Shown: positions 46,264 through 55,119, counted from the stretch's first letter. The stretch is 64,000 nucleotides of DNA from Nocardia mikamii NBRC 108933 (GCF_001613505.1 NZ_BDCM01000004.1:186001-250000), one strand, 5' to 3'. Made by a program: numbers and translations. The notes: a model not told the origin generated them from the sequence alone.

Positions 46264-46335
46264 ATGAGCCGCACTGCGAAGCCCGCTCGCCGGGCCGACC
46301 GGCTGCGGGGGTCCCGCGGAGCAGAGGAGACATCG
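46264..46335 (+). repeat. Dispersed coding repeat, copy 3, as in-frame leader of the AurF-like gene
   Basis: ATG 46264, with a TAGGAGG box four bases upstream, opens 24 codons of the A-D-R-L-R-G-S-R peptide type and then runs in frame, with no stop, into the oxygenase. The DNA matches copy 2 over about 42 bases with about four differences. Confidence 0.75.
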
Positions 46336-47385
46336 ATGACGCTGTCGAAATCCATTCGTACCGACATCTTCGGTCCGGACTACCGGGAGATGCTGGCGAT
46401 CCTGTCCGAGGGATCTGTCCATCGCAATTTCGATCCCTATCTCGATATCGATTGGGATTCACCGGAGTTGGCGATCGATCCCGACGATCCGAGATGGGTG
46501 CTGTCGCCGGAGCTCGATCCGCTCGGCGGAACCGACTGGTACAAGTCGCTGCCGCTGGAGCGCAGGATCGAGATCGGAAAGTGGCGCACCGCCAACGTGA
46601 TCAAGGTCGGCGCCGCCTTCGAGAGCATTCTCATCCGCGGCATGATGCAGTACATCATGAAGCTCCCCAACGGATCTCCGGAGTTTCGCTACTGCCTGCA
46701 CGAGATGACCGAAGAGTGCAACCACATCCAGATGTTCCAGGAGCTGATCAACCGGATCGGCGTGGACGTCCCCGGGATGCGGCCGCTGTTCCGTGCGTTG
46801 TCGCCCTTCATCGGCGTGGCCGGCGGCTACGCGCACGCCATTCTGTTCATCGGCATCCTCGGTGGTGAGGAGCCGATCGACCACTATCAGAAGGCGATCA
46901 TCCGGGAGGGCGAGTCGATGCCCCCGGCGGTGCTGCGCACCATGCAGATCCACATCGCCGAGGAGGCCCGGCACATCTCCTTCGCCGGTGAGTTCTTGAA
47001 GGCGCATATCGAGCGGATGAGTCCGTTCGGTAAGGCGATGTGCGCGTTGGCTTTTCCGATCACGATGCGCTGGCTCGCCGGTGAGATCATGGCGCCCCCG
47101 CGCTCGTTCGCCAAGGAATTCGACATTCCGCGCGAGGTGATCGAGGACGCCTTCTGGCGGTCCCCGAACTCGCGCCGGATCCTGTCCGGCTACTTCGGCG
47201 ATATGCGCAAACTCGCCGACGAACTGGGCTTGATGAATCCGGTGACGCGCAAGTTGTGGACACTGCTGCACGTCGACGGCGATCCGTCGCGGTATCGCGG
47301 TGAGCCCGACCGGCGGAATGCGGCGACCGCCGTGGCCGAGCGGCTGCCCGTGGTCGGTTCTCTCGTCGGCTGGCTGGCGGCCTGA
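46336..47385 (+). CDS. AurF-like di-iron N-oxygenase family protein
   Basis: A 349-residue protein (373 if translation begins at 46264). The ferritin-like di-iron ligands are visible as 'EMTEECNHIQMFQE' near residue 124 and 'IAEEARHISFAGEF' near 205, the pattern of AurF-type oxygenases that oxidise arylamines. A further Glu in the first helices completes the set. ATG 46336 has its own AGAGGAGA box seven bases upstream, and the repeat-encoded start is equally well equipped. It is flanked by a divergent dehydrogenase and a convergent TetR. Confidence 0.88.
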   Translation: MTLSKSIRTDIFGPDYREMLAILSEGSVHRNFDPYLDIDWDSPELAIDPDDPRWVLSPELDPLGGTDWYKSLPLERRIEIGKWRTANVIKVGAAFESILIRGMMQYIMKLPNGSPEFRYCLHEMTEECNHIQMFQELINRIGVDVPGMRPLFRALSPFIGVAGGYAHAILFIGILGGEEPIDHYQKAIIREGESMPPAVLRTMQIHIAEEARHISFAGEFLKAHIERMSPFGKAMCALAFPITMRWLAGEIMAPPRSFAKEFDIPREVIEDAFWRSPNSRRILSGYFGDMRKLADELGLMNPVTRKLWTLLHVDGDPSRYRGEPDRRNAATAVAERLPVVGSLVGWLAA

Positions 47386-47408
47386 CCGGCCGAACTCGGC
47401 GGGCCTGA

Positions 47409-48143
47409 TCAGGGGATGTCGTCGACGCCCTCGGCCAGTGTGTTGATGAGTTCGATCAGCGGCAGTTCGGGGTCCAGGGTCAATCCGTGGGCGCGGGCCG
47501 CGCCGTCGAGCACGCTCCAGGCGTAGCCGGCGACCTCGGAGATCAGCTGTTCACGGCTCAGCAGCGGGTCCGGATCGCGCGCCCAGCGGCTCACGGTCGC
47601 CTCGGTCATCGACACGATGGCGAAGGTCATCGTGTCGGCCGTGGCCTCGTCGACCACGCCGATCACCCCCGCCAGGCTCGACACGAGCAGCCGGGCCCGC
47701 GCCGCGATGGTGGCCTTGATACTGCTGAGTGCGTCCACATCGTCGGGGTCGCCCATCGCCGGCCCGCTGCGCGCGAAGTCGTACAGCCGCGCATGCTCGG
47801 TGAGCCAGTCCGCGACCGCGGCGACCGTGCGGTGCAGGATCCGATGAATCGATCCGTCCCGGATGTCCAGTGCCGCGTCGACGGTATCGATGAACTGCTC
47901 GGCGATCACACTCCGAGCTCGCCGATCCAGTTCCTCGCGCCCCGAAAACTGGCGATACACCACGGATTTCGCCAATCCGGACCGCTTCGCGATCTGTTGC
48001 ATCGAAATCTCGCCGCCGCCGGACTCCTCCAGCAGTTCGATCAACGCCTCGACGATCCGCCCCCGCCGATTGTCGTTGTGCGTTTGCCACCGCGCCTGCC
48101 GCCCCCCGATCGGGGCCGGTTCGGACGGGGAGGGAATCGCCAC
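47409..48143 (-). CDS. TetR family transcriptional regulator
   Basis: A 244-residue regulator. The HTH lies at about 28-75 ('GGEISMQQIAKRSGLAKSVVYRQFSGREEL'), and the helical ligand domain fills the rest. It is convergent with the AurF-like gene, 23 bases apart, and is the likely reader of the operator at 46168-46184. The HTH reads 'SVVYRQFSGREEL', the standard Y-x-x-F recognition-helix form. Confidence 0.92.
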   Translation of the reverse strand: MAIPSPSEPAPIGGRQARWQTHNDNRRGRIVEALIELLEESGGGEISMQQIAKRSGLAKSVVYRQFSGREELDRRARSVIAEQFIDTVDAALDIRDGSIHRILHRTVAAVADWLTEHARLYDFARSGPAMGDPDDVDALSSIKATIAARARLLVSSLAGVIGVVDEATADTMTFAIVSMTEATVSRWARDPDPLLSREQLISEVAGYAWSVLDGAARAHGLTLDPELPLIELINTLAEGVDDIP

Positions 48144-48458
48144 GTGGTCGAGTTTAAATCACCGGCTCCCCCGCGAATGAGCGTCGGTTGCGTCCGGCTC
48201 GGGTGCGGGGCAGGGGCGATCACGAGCGATACGGACGCTCCACAACCGCCTCCTTGCCGTAGGCGACCTGTTCAACACAGTGAGACAGTTTTCGAATCAC
48301 TCTCTTACGAGTCGCGTCGGCGCCGGTCATACGTCGTTCGCTGCCGGTGAACAAGGGGTCGGAACAACTCGGCACACCCTGTAGTTGAGTAGGTAGCGCT
48401 CAACCCTGGAGGCGAAGAAACACAGGATCCGGGGCATGCTTTGGAAGGGGCTGAATCT
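48144..48458. other. Divergent promoter region of tetR and lon
   Basis: No credible ORF. The right part holds the HAIR-type operator of lon. The middle (48240-48310) is more AT-rich and may hold the TetR promoter. I see no further element. Confidence 0.6.
48384..48404. promoter_or_regulatory. HAIR (HspR) operator upstream of lon
   Basis: GTTGAGT-N7-GCTCAAC, a 7-7-7 inverted repeat that differs only at the outer bases from the HspR consensus CTTGAGT-N7-ACTCAAG. It lies 55 bases before the lon GTG. HspR represses dnaK, clpB and lon in Streptomyces. Confidence 0.85.
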
Positions 48459-50978
48459 GTGAGTACTCCACAGCGTCTGCCGGTGCTGTTTCTGACCGAT
48501 CCGGTCGTGTTGCCGGGCATGGTCGTCCCCATCGAGCTCGACGAATCCGCACAGGCCGCCATCGACGCCGCACGGGCCGCGAAATCGGACTCCGTGCTGC
48601 TCGCACCGCGTCTGGACGAGGGCTACGCCGCCTACGGTGTGATCGCGACCATCGAACAGGTCGGCCGGATGCGCGGTGGCGCCGCCGCCGCGGTATTGAA
48701 GGCCGAGCAGCGGGCGAGGATCGGGCACGGAGTCACCGGCCCGGGCGCCGCGCTCTGGGTGGAGGCCGAACCGGTCGACATCCCCGCACCCGATGCGCAC
48801 ACGAAGGAACTGGCCGCCGAATACAAGCAGCTGGTCGTCTCGGTGCTGCAGCGCCGCGAAGCCTGGCAGGTCATCGATGTGGTCAATCGGCTGACCGACC
48901 CCTCGGCTCTGGCCGATACCGCCGGCTACGCGCCGTATCTGACCGATGAGCAGAAGCGCGAACTGCTCGACACTCCCGATGTCGCCGAGCGGCTGACCCG
49001 GCTGATCGGGTGGACCAAGGACCACATCGCCGAGGTCGAGGTCACCGAGAAGATCAGTGAGGATGTGCGCGAAGGCGTCGAGAAGTCGCAGCGGGAATTC
49101 CTGCTGCGCCAGCAGCTCAACGCGATTCGCAAGGAACTGGGCGACGGTGAGCCCGACGGCGCGGACGACTACCGCACCCGGGTGGAGACCGCCGAACTGC
49201 CCGACAACGTCCGCGAGGCCGCGTTGCGTGAGGTCGACCGGCTCGAGCGCAGCAGCGATCAGAGTCCGGAATCGGGCTGGATCCGCACCTGGCTGGATAC
49301 CGTCCTGGATCTGCCGTGGGCGGTGAAAACCACCGACAGCACCGATGTTTCGGCGGCCCGCGCGGTGCTCGACGCCGACCACCACGGGCTGGAAGAGGTC
49401 AAGGACCGCATGGTCGAATACCTGGCCGTGCGCGCCCGCCGGGCCGCGCGTGGCCTGGAGGTCGTCGGCGGTCGTGGCTCCGGCGCCGTGATGGTGCTGG
49501 CCGGACCTCCCGGTGTCGGTAAGACCTCGCTCGGCGAGAGCGTGGCTCGGGCCCTGGGCCGCAAATTCGTGCGCGTCGCCCTGGGCGGTGTGCGCGACGA
49601 GGCCGAGATCCGCGGGCACCGGCGGACCTACGTCGGTGCCCTGCCGGGCCGGATCGTGCGTGCCATCAAGGAGGCGGGTTCGATGAATCCCGTTGTCCTG
49701 CTGGACGAGATCGACAAGGTCGGCTCCGACTTCCGGGGTGATCCGGCGGCCGCGCTGCTCGAGGTGCTGGATCCGGCGCAGAACCACACCTTCCGCGACC
49801 ACTACCTGGATCTGGACCTGGATCTGTCCGATGTGCTGTTCATCGCGACCGCGAATGTCATGGAGACCATTCCCGGCCCGCTGCTGGACCGCATGGAACT
49901 GATCACGGTCGACGGGTACACCGAGGACGACAAGGTGGCCATCGCCCGCGACTTCCTGGTGCCGCGGCAGCTGGAACGCAATGCGCTGACCGCCGAGGAG
50001 GTGTCGTTCACCGACGAGGCCCTGCGGGAGATCGCCGCCAACTACACCCGGGAAGCCGGTGTGCGCCAGCTGGAGCGACTGCTCGCGAAGGCCTTGCGCA
50101 AGGCGGCGACCCGGCTGTCGCAGGACGAGTTCGGTGCGCAGACGGTCGCGGCGGACGGTGATTCGGATGCCACGGTGATCGGCCTGGGTTACGATCCTTC
50201 GCTCGGTTACGGTGAAAACTCCGGTGACGCAGCCCGTTCCGAGTCGCTGGTGATCGGTCTCGGCGATCTGAAGGAGTACCTGGGCCGTCCGCGCTTCACC
50301 CCCGATTCGGTGGAACGGACCTCGGTCCCCGGTGTGGCGACCGGTCTGGCCGTGACCGGCGCCGGTGGCGATGTCCTCTACATCGAGGCCAATGCCGCCG
50401 AGGGCGAGCGCTCGCTGACCCTGACCGGTCAGCTCGGTGATGTCATGAAGGAATCCGCGCAGATCGCACTGACCTACGTGCGCTCGCACCTGGAAGAGAT
50501 CGGCATCGAGGCTCCCTCCGATGCCGCAGCTCCCGAGGGCCTGAGTGGTTACGCTCCGCTGCCGTCTCCGGCCCGCCGGAGCGCCGCGGGGGTGCTGGAT
50601 CGCAACATCCACATCCACTTCCCTGCGGGTGCGGTGCCGAAGGACGGTCCGTCCGCGGGCGTCACCATGGTCACCGCCCTGGTGTCGCTGGCCTTGGGCC
50701 GGCAGGTCCGCGCGGACGTCGGCATGACCGGCGAGGTCACGCTGAACGGCCGGGTCCTGCCGATCGGCGGCGTGAAGCAGAAGCTGCTCGCCGCCCAGCG
50801 TGCCGGTTTGAAGACGGTCTTCATCCCGGCCCGCAACGAGCCGGACCTGGACGAGGTCCCGGCCGAGGTGCTGGCCGCACTGGACGTTCGTCCCGTCGCC
50901 GACGTGGCCGACATCCTGGCCTACGCCATCGAACCGGTCGCCGAACCGGCCTACCAGGCCTTCGCCGCGAGCGCCTGA
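48459..50978 (+). CDS. lon: ATP-dependent protease Lon
   Basis: An 839-residue AAA+ protease. The N-terminal substrate domain is followed by the AAA+ module (Walker A 'AGPPGVGKTS' near 348, Walker B 'VVLLDEIDK', sensor 'FIATANV') and the protease domain with the catalytic Ser in 'KDGPSAGVTM' (near 731) and the Lys in 'GGVKQKLL'. GTG 48459 has GGAAGGGG eight bases upstream. It degrades misfolded and regulatory proteins. Around 555-595 the ATPase-protease linker carries an extra Asp/Gly/Ser-rich insert that ordinary Lon proteins lack. Confidence 0.96.
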   Translation: MSTPQRLPVLFLTDPVVLPGMVVPIELDESAQAAIDAARAAKSDSVLLAPRLDEGYAAYGVIATIEQVGRMRGGAAAAVLKAEQRARIGHGVTGPGAALWVEAEPVDIPAPDAHTKELAAEYKQLVVSVLQRREAWQVIDVVNRLTDPSALADTAGYAPYLTDEQKRELLDTPDVAERLTRLIGWTKDHIAEVEVTEKISEDVREGVEKSQREFLLRQQLNAIRKELGDGEPDGADDYRTRVETAELPDNVREAALREVDRLERSSDQSPESGWIRTWLDTVLDLPWAVKTTDSTDVSAARAVLDADHHGLEEVKDRMVEYLAVRARRAARGLEVVGGRGSGAVMVLAGPPGVGKTSLGESVARALGRKFVRVALGGVRDEAEIRGHRRTYVGALPGRIVRAIKEAGSMNPVVLLDEIDKVGSDFRGDPAAALLEVLDPAQNHTFRDHYLDLDLDLSDVLFIATANVMETIPGPLLDRMELITVDGYTEDDKVAIARDFLVPRQLERNALTAEEVSFTDEALREIAANYTREAGVRQLERLLAKALRKAATRLSQDEFGAQTVAADGDSDATVIGLGYDPSLGYGENSGDAARSESLVIGLGDLKEYLGRPRFTPDSVERTSVPGVATGLAVTGAGGDVLYIEANAAEGERSLTLTGQLGDVMKESAQIALTYVRSHLEEIGIEAPSDAAAPEGLSGYAPLPSPARRSAAGVLDRNIHIHFPAGAVPKDGPSAGVTMVTALVSLALGRQVRADVGMTGEVTLNGRVLPIGGVKQKLLAAQRAGLKTVFIPARNEPDLDEVPAEVLAALDVRPVADVADILAYAIEPVAEPAYQAFAASA

Positions 50979-51003
50979 TCCGGACGACCGGCTGCCACGA
51001 GTC

Positions 51004-51039
51004 GAGGGGCCGTTCACCTTTCGGGGTGAACGGCCCCTC
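51004..51039 (+). terminator. Strong intrinsic terminator after lon
   Basis: A perfect 15-base stem (GAGGGGCCGTTCACC / GGTGAACGGCCCCTC) with a 6-base loop starts 26 bases after the lon stop. It can serve both strands, since the DUF1707 gene converges from the right. Confidence 0.9.
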
Positions 51040-51072
51040 GCCGTGTTTCGGTCTACCGATCGCGGTGCTCGG

Positions 51073-51693
51073 TCACCGGCGAGGGCGGCGCAGCAACCAG
51101 GCCCAGAAGGAGCGGCGGGGTGGTTTCGGGTAGCGGACGCGGATCGAGCCGGAGGTGACCGATCCGTCGACGCGCAGGGTCGGACAGCCGGGCAGCGGAG
51201 GTTCGGTCACCCGGTTCTTCGCGCTCCCGCTGACGAAGGCTACCCGGTCCAGATCCACCTGCCAGCCGTGTGGCACCGTCAAACGAACACTGCCGGAGGC
51301 GATTCCGACGTGCAGGTCCACGACGGCGTGCGGGCAGATCGCCTCGGTGAAGTCCAGGCGCACCGAACCGGAGGCGGCGGAGACGGTGATCTCGGCGGGC
51401 ACGACCCATCGGCCGTCCTTGCGCAGCGAACCACTGACGGTGCTCAGCACCAGGGGTTCGCGCGCGGCGGCCACCGGCAGGTCGGCGGTGACGGCGGCGA
51501 GTTCTTCGCGGGTGTTCGCCGCGTAGGCGACTGCCAGGCGCCGGTCGAGTTCGGCGAGATCCAGGGAGCCGTCACTCAGAGCCAATTGCAGCAGTCGCTC
51601 CACCTGCGCGCGTTCGTGATCGGTGATGCGTACATGTACCGCGGGTGCCGGGCGGTCGCGGGCGATGTCCGGGCGGTCCGGGGATTCGGTCAT
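51073..51693 (-). CDS. DUF1707 domain protein
   Basis: A 206-residue protein. The DUF1707 region lies at about 20-75 ('ITDHERAQVERLLQLALSDGSLDLAELDRRLAVAYAANTREELA' region, conserved 'G.L...E...R'). It is followed by a repetitive beta region with 'SVSGSLRK', 'AASGSVRLDF', 'IASGSVRLTV', 'VTSGSIRVRY', which suggests a small beta-helix or bactofilin-like repeat. The C-terminus is very basic. ATG 51693 has GAGGA seven bases upstream. Function unknown. Confidence 0.85.
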   Translation of the reverse strand: MTESPDRPDIARDRPAPAVHVRITDHERAQVERLLQLALSDGSLDLAELDRRLAVAYAANTREELAAVTADLPVAAAREPLVLSTVSGSLRKDGRWVVPAEITVSAASGSVRLDFTEAICPHAVVDLHVGIASGSVRLTVPHGWQVDLDRVAFVSGSAKNRVTEPPLPGCPTLRVDGSVTSGSIRVRYPKPPRRSFWAWLLRRPRR

Positions 51694-51801
51694 CGGCACA
51701 TCCTCATGGTCGTGATGCCGAAATCCTACGTGCGGCCGGGCGCCCCGGATATCGGTCGGCGCGGCACCGAGGTGTGCCCGGCGCGCCCGCGGAACTCCCG
51801 C

Positions 51802-52329
51802 CTACGGTTCGCGTGATCCGTTGGTGGGCAGGGTGCGCTCGACGACCCGCACCGTGCCCTGCGCGACGGCACATATCGTGCTCGAACCATCGCTGTCGCA
51901 ATAGATCTCGCAGCGGGTGACGGCTTGGCGGCGGGTGGCGTCGGTGACCGTCGCATGCGCGCGAAGCCGGCCGCCCCGCGCGGGTCGCAGGTAGGTGACG
52001 GTGAAACCGCCGGTCAGTACGTTCGGACCGAGGGCGGACCCGGCGGCGAAGGTGAGTGCGTTGTCCGCGAGATAGGCCATCACCCCACCGTGCACGAAAC
52101 CGAACTGCTGAGCGTGCTCGGGCCCCACGTCGATCACCAAAGTGGCCGCCCCGCCCTCGAATTCGGTGATCTCGGTGCCTACGTGCTGGGCGAACGGCTG
52201 CGCGGCCAGGACCGCGCGGGCCTGCTCCACGGTCAGCTTGTCCGTCGATACACCAGCCGGTCGTGGCCCTGTCGCCGTCGCATCGGGCGCACTCTCTCTG
52301 CGCCGATCGCTCCGAGCCGCGTATTCCAT
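51802..52329 (-). CDS. PaaI-type hotdog thioesterase
   Basis: A 175-residue hotdog-fold protein. The active-site motif is 'FGFVHGGVMAYLADNALTFAAG' (conserved HGG and Asp). ATG 52329 has AGAGGA eight bases upstream; a GTG at 52368 in the same frame overlaps the TetR gene and would couple them. It hydrolyses acyl- or aryl-CoA thioesters. The preceding TetR, on the same strand, probably controls it. Confidence 0.88.
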   Translation of the reverse strand: MEYAARSDRRRESAPDATATGPRPAGVSTDKLTVEQARAVLAAQPFAQHVGTEITEFEGGAATLVIDVGPEHAQQFGFVHGGVMAYLADNALTFAAGSALGPNVLTGGFTVTYLRPARGGRLRAHATVTDATRRQAVTRCEIYCDSDGSSTICAVAQGTVRVVERTLPTNGSREP

Positions 52330-52357
52330 ATGCGCTGTCCTCTGCTGTTCGAAGTTG

Positions 52358-52912
52358 TCAGTTGTCACGCAGCGACTTCCACGCCGCCGCGGCCAATTCC
52401 GCGGCGACCTCGGTCGGCGCGGTGCGGATGCTGCCGCTCACCCACTGCCGCGAATACTCCTGCGCCGGACCCAGCCACAGCGCGTACAGCAGGTCGAATT
52501 CCAGGTCGCGGACCGTGCCGTAGCGGGCGTGGGTGCGCCACCAGCGCGCGACGGAGGTGAGGAATTCCCGGTTGCTGTCGCTGTCGCGCACTCCGGGTGG
52601 CCGCGGCGACATGAGAATTGTTGCGCGGTACTGATTTCCGGTGACCCAGCGCAGATGCTCGGTGACTCCGGCGGTGACTCCGCTCTCGGCGTCGGTGCTG
52701 TCGGCGATGCTCGCCCAGAAATTTCGCTGGTAGTCGGCCAGCGCATTGGCCCACACCTGGCGGTACAGATCGGCCTTGTCCGGGAAGTGGTGGTACAGCG
52801 CGCCGACGCTCGCTCCCGCGTCGGCCCTGATCCGGCTCAGCGTCGCGTCGAGCGCCCCGTGCTCGGCGAACTGCCGCTCGGCCGCCAGCAGCAACCGATC
52901 TCGAATCTTCAT
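52358..52912 (-). CDS. TetR/AcrR family regulator
   Basis: A 184-residue regulator with the HTH at about 5-50 ('RDRLLLAAERQFAEHGALDATLSRIRADAGASVGALYHHFPDK', of which only 'ASVGALYHHFPDK' is the diagnostic recognition part). It ends where the thioesterase gene begins, forming a two-gene unit. An inverted repeat, CAGAA-N5-TTCTG, sits directly before its ATG. It diverges from dinB. Confidence 0.92.
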   Translation of the reverse strand: MKIRDRLLLAAERQFAEHGALDATLSRIRADAGASVGALYHHFPDKADLYRQVWANALADYQRNFWASIADSTDAESGVTAGVTEHLRWVTGNQYRATILMSPRPPGVRDSDSNREFLTSVARWWRTHARYGTVRDLEFDLLYALWLGPAQEYSRQWVSGSIRTAPTEVAAELAAAAWKSLRDN

Positions 52913-52915
52913 AAT

Positions 52916-52930
52916 CAGAATTTAGTTCTG
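52916..52930. promoter_or_regulatory. Candidate autoregulatory operator CAGAATTTAGTTCTG
   Basis: A 5-base inverted repeat with an AT-rich spacer, three bases upstream of the TetR ATG. It lies in the 90-base divergent region shared with dinB, so it could also influence dinB. Confidence 0.4.
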
Positions 52931-53002
52931 TTTCGGCCGCGACGCAAGGCGCTACCTGCGAAGTCCCTCCGGCTGTCGGTGCCGTGCGGTAAGAACGGTC
53001 TC

Positions 53003-54163
53003 GTGGCCAGGTGGCTGTTGCATGTCGACCTCGACCAATTCCAGGCGGCGGTGGAGTTCCGCCGCCATCCCGAGCTGCGTGGGCAGCCGGTGATCGTCGG
53101 TGGCAACGGCGATCCGAACGAACCGCGCAAGGTGGTCACCTGCGCGTCGTATCCGGCGCGGGCCTTCGGTGTGCGCGCGGGAATGCCGCTGCGCACCGCG
53201 GTCCGCAAATGCCCCGACGGGGTGTTCCTGCCCCTGGACATGACCACCTACGAGGAGGCGTCCGACGAGGTCATGGAGGTGCTGCGGCGGTTCCCGGTGC
53301 GGGTCGAGGTGCTGGGCTGGGACGAGGCCTTCCTCGCCGCCGACACCGACGATCCCGAACAGCTCGCACGCGAAATCCGCAGTGCGATAGCGGAATTGAA
53401 CCTGACCTGTTCGATAGGCATCGGCGACAACAAATTGCGCGCGAAACTGGCGACCGGATTCGCGAAGAGCGTCGGCAAAGGTACGGACGCGAAGGGTGCG
53501 AACACCACCGGTACCGAAGGCGGGGATACTGCCGCGAACGAGGGTGCGGGACAGGAGCATTCGGAAGGCGAGGCGGCGGTGGCGCACCGGACCGCCGAGC
53601 CCGGTGCGGGAATCTTCCGGCTCACCGCCGAGAACTGGAATGAACTCATGGCGCACCGCCCGACCAGCGCGCTGTGGGGTATCGGCACTCGCATCGCGCA
53701 GCGAATGTCGGCCCTGGGCATCGATACCGTCGCCCAGCTCGCGGCCGCCGACCGGAATGTCCTGGCCGCCGAATTCGGTCCGGCCACCGGACCGTATCTC
53801 TGGGTGCTCGGCCACGGCGCCGGCGATACCGATGTGGTGACCGAGCCGCGCATTCCGGTGGGGCGCAGCAAATCCGAAACCTTCCCGCACGATCTGACCG
53901 ATCGCGAGGAGATTCGCGCACAGGTGGCGCGGCTGGCCCGCGAGGTCGCCGCGGAGATGGCCGCGGCCGGCCGGATCGGCACCCGGGTGGGGGTCACGGT
54001 GCGTACCAACACCTTCTACACCCGCACCAAGCAGAAGAAGCTGCCCGAACCGACGATCGACGCCGAGACGATCACCGCGGTCGCACTCGGGGTCGTCGAC
54101 CGGTTCGAACTCGATCGGCCGGTCCGGCTGCTCGGGGTGCGACTCGAACTCGTCCCGCAATAG
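53003..54163 (+). CDS. dinB: DNA polymerase IV (Y family, DinB2-like) with internal insertion
   Basis: A 386-residue translesion polymerase. The metal-binding residues are intact ('LLHVDLDQF' near 5-12 and 'GWDEAFL' near 104-110). Palm/fingers 'RGQPVIVGG' and 'TCSIGIGDNKLRAKLATGFAKS', and the thumb HhH region 'LWGIGTRIAQRMSALGI', are present. GTG 53003 fits the family start of M. tuberculosis DinB2 (Rv3056). Between about 158 and 203 lies a Gly/Ala/Thr/Glu-rich insert that relatives lack. The C-terminus has no clear beta-clamp peptide. It diverges from the TetR gene. Confidence 0.92.
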   Translation: MARWLLHVDLDQFQAAVEFRRHPELRGQPVIVGGNGDPNEPRKVVTCASYPARAFGVRAGMPLRTAVRKCPDGVFLPLDMTTYEEASDEVMEVLRRFPVRVEVLGWDEAFLAADTDDPEQLAREIRSAIAELNLTCSIGIGDNKLRAKLATGFAKSVGKGTDAKGANTTGTEGGDTAANEGAGQEHSEGEAAVAHRTAEPGAGIFRLTAENWNELMAHRPTSALWGIGTRIAQRMSALGIDTVAQLAAADRNVLAAEFGPATGPYLWVLGHGAGDTDVVTEPRIPVGRSKSETFPHDLTDREEIRAQVARLAREVAAEMAAAGRIGTRVGVTVRTNTFYTRTKQKKLPEPTIDAETITAVALGVVDRFELDRPVRLLGVRLELVPQ

Positions 54164-54277
54164 CCCGAGCTCTCCGTTTCCGTGCCGGGATGCCGGATAT
54201 GTCTCGGTGGTGGCGGCGTCGCACGCGGTGCGGCCGTTTGTCATGCTGGGCCCGCAGACTCGACCGAAAGGCAGCCC

Positions 54278-55063
54278 ATGAGCGAGTACGAGACGATCAC
54301 TTTCGAGCGCACCGGCCCCGTCGCCCGGATCACCCTGAACCGGCCGAAGGCCGCGAACGGTATCGACCACGTCCTCGGCCGGGAACTGGCCGATATCGCG
54401 GGACAGTGCGTGGACGATCCCGCGCTGAAGGTGGTCGTGCTGACCGGTGCGGGCAGGTTCTTCTCCGCCGGCGGTGACCTCAAGGCCATGGCTGCCCAGG
54501 ACGGCGGTGCCGGCCACTACGTCAAGGGCCTGGCCGACGACCTGCACGAGGCGCTCTCGTCGTTCGCCCGGATGGATGCCCTGCTGGTCGTGGCGGTCAA
54601 CGGTGTGGCCGCAGGGGCCGGATTCAGCCTGGCCATGGCCGGTGATCTGGTACTCGCGGGCGAATCGGCGGCGTTCACCATGGCCTATACCCGTGCCGGG
54701 CTGAGTCCCGACGGTGGCGCGTCCTACTATCTGCCGCGCCTGATCGGCCTGCGCCGCACGCAGGAACTGATGCTCACCAACCGCACCCTGACGGCGGCCG
54801 AGGCGCTGGACTGGAATCTCGTGCATCGCGTGGTCCCGGACGCCGAACTCGCCGCCGCCGTGGACGAACTGGTCGCGGAATTCGCGGCGGGCCCCCGGCA
54901 TTCGAATGCCAGCGTCAAGAAGCTCCTGCTGGTGAGCTCCTCGCACACGCTCGAGGAGCAGACCGCGCGCGAGGCGGCGTTCATCTCCGCCTGTGCCGAT
55001 TCGCCCGACGGCACCGAGGGCATCGCGGCATTCCTCGGCAAGCGCGCCCCTGTCTTCGAGTGA
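54278..55063 (+). CDS. Enoyl-CoA hydratase/isomerase family protein
   Basis: A 261-residue crotonase-fold protein. The oxyanion-hole segments are 'GRFFSAGGDLKAMA' and 'VAAGAGFSLAMAGDLV', and the 'GLSPDGGASYYLPRLIG' helix follows. In classical hydratases the two catalytic Glu lie at these places; here the second is Asp/Gly-type, so isomerase or another crotonase activity is as likely as hydration. It is 114 bases after dinB with no clear RBS (GAAAGG ten bases upstream). Confidence 0.9.
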   Translation: MSEYETITFERTGPVARITLNRPKAANGIDHVLGRELADIAGQCVDDPALKVVVLTGAGRFFSAGGDLKAMAAQDGGAGHYVKGLADDLHEALSSFARMDALLVVAVNGVAAGAGFSLAMAGDLVLAGESAAFTMAYTRAGLSPDGGASYYLPRLIGLRRTQELMLTNRTLTAAEALDWNLVHRVVPDAELAAAVDELVAEFAAGPRHSNASVKKLLLVSSSHTLEEQTAREAAFISACADSPDGTEGIAAFLGKRAPVFE

Positions 55064-55119
55064 GGGACTGAGCCGTCGCCACGAGCGAGCCCGGTCGCGG
55101 GCCACTAGGGTGGGGTGCC

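Noticed and set aside
52142..53002. N-terminal extension of about 287 residues on DinB
   Set aside because: The frame is open, but it is antisense to the TetR and thioesterase genes, and the DinB family starts at the 'RWLLHVDLDQF' segment.
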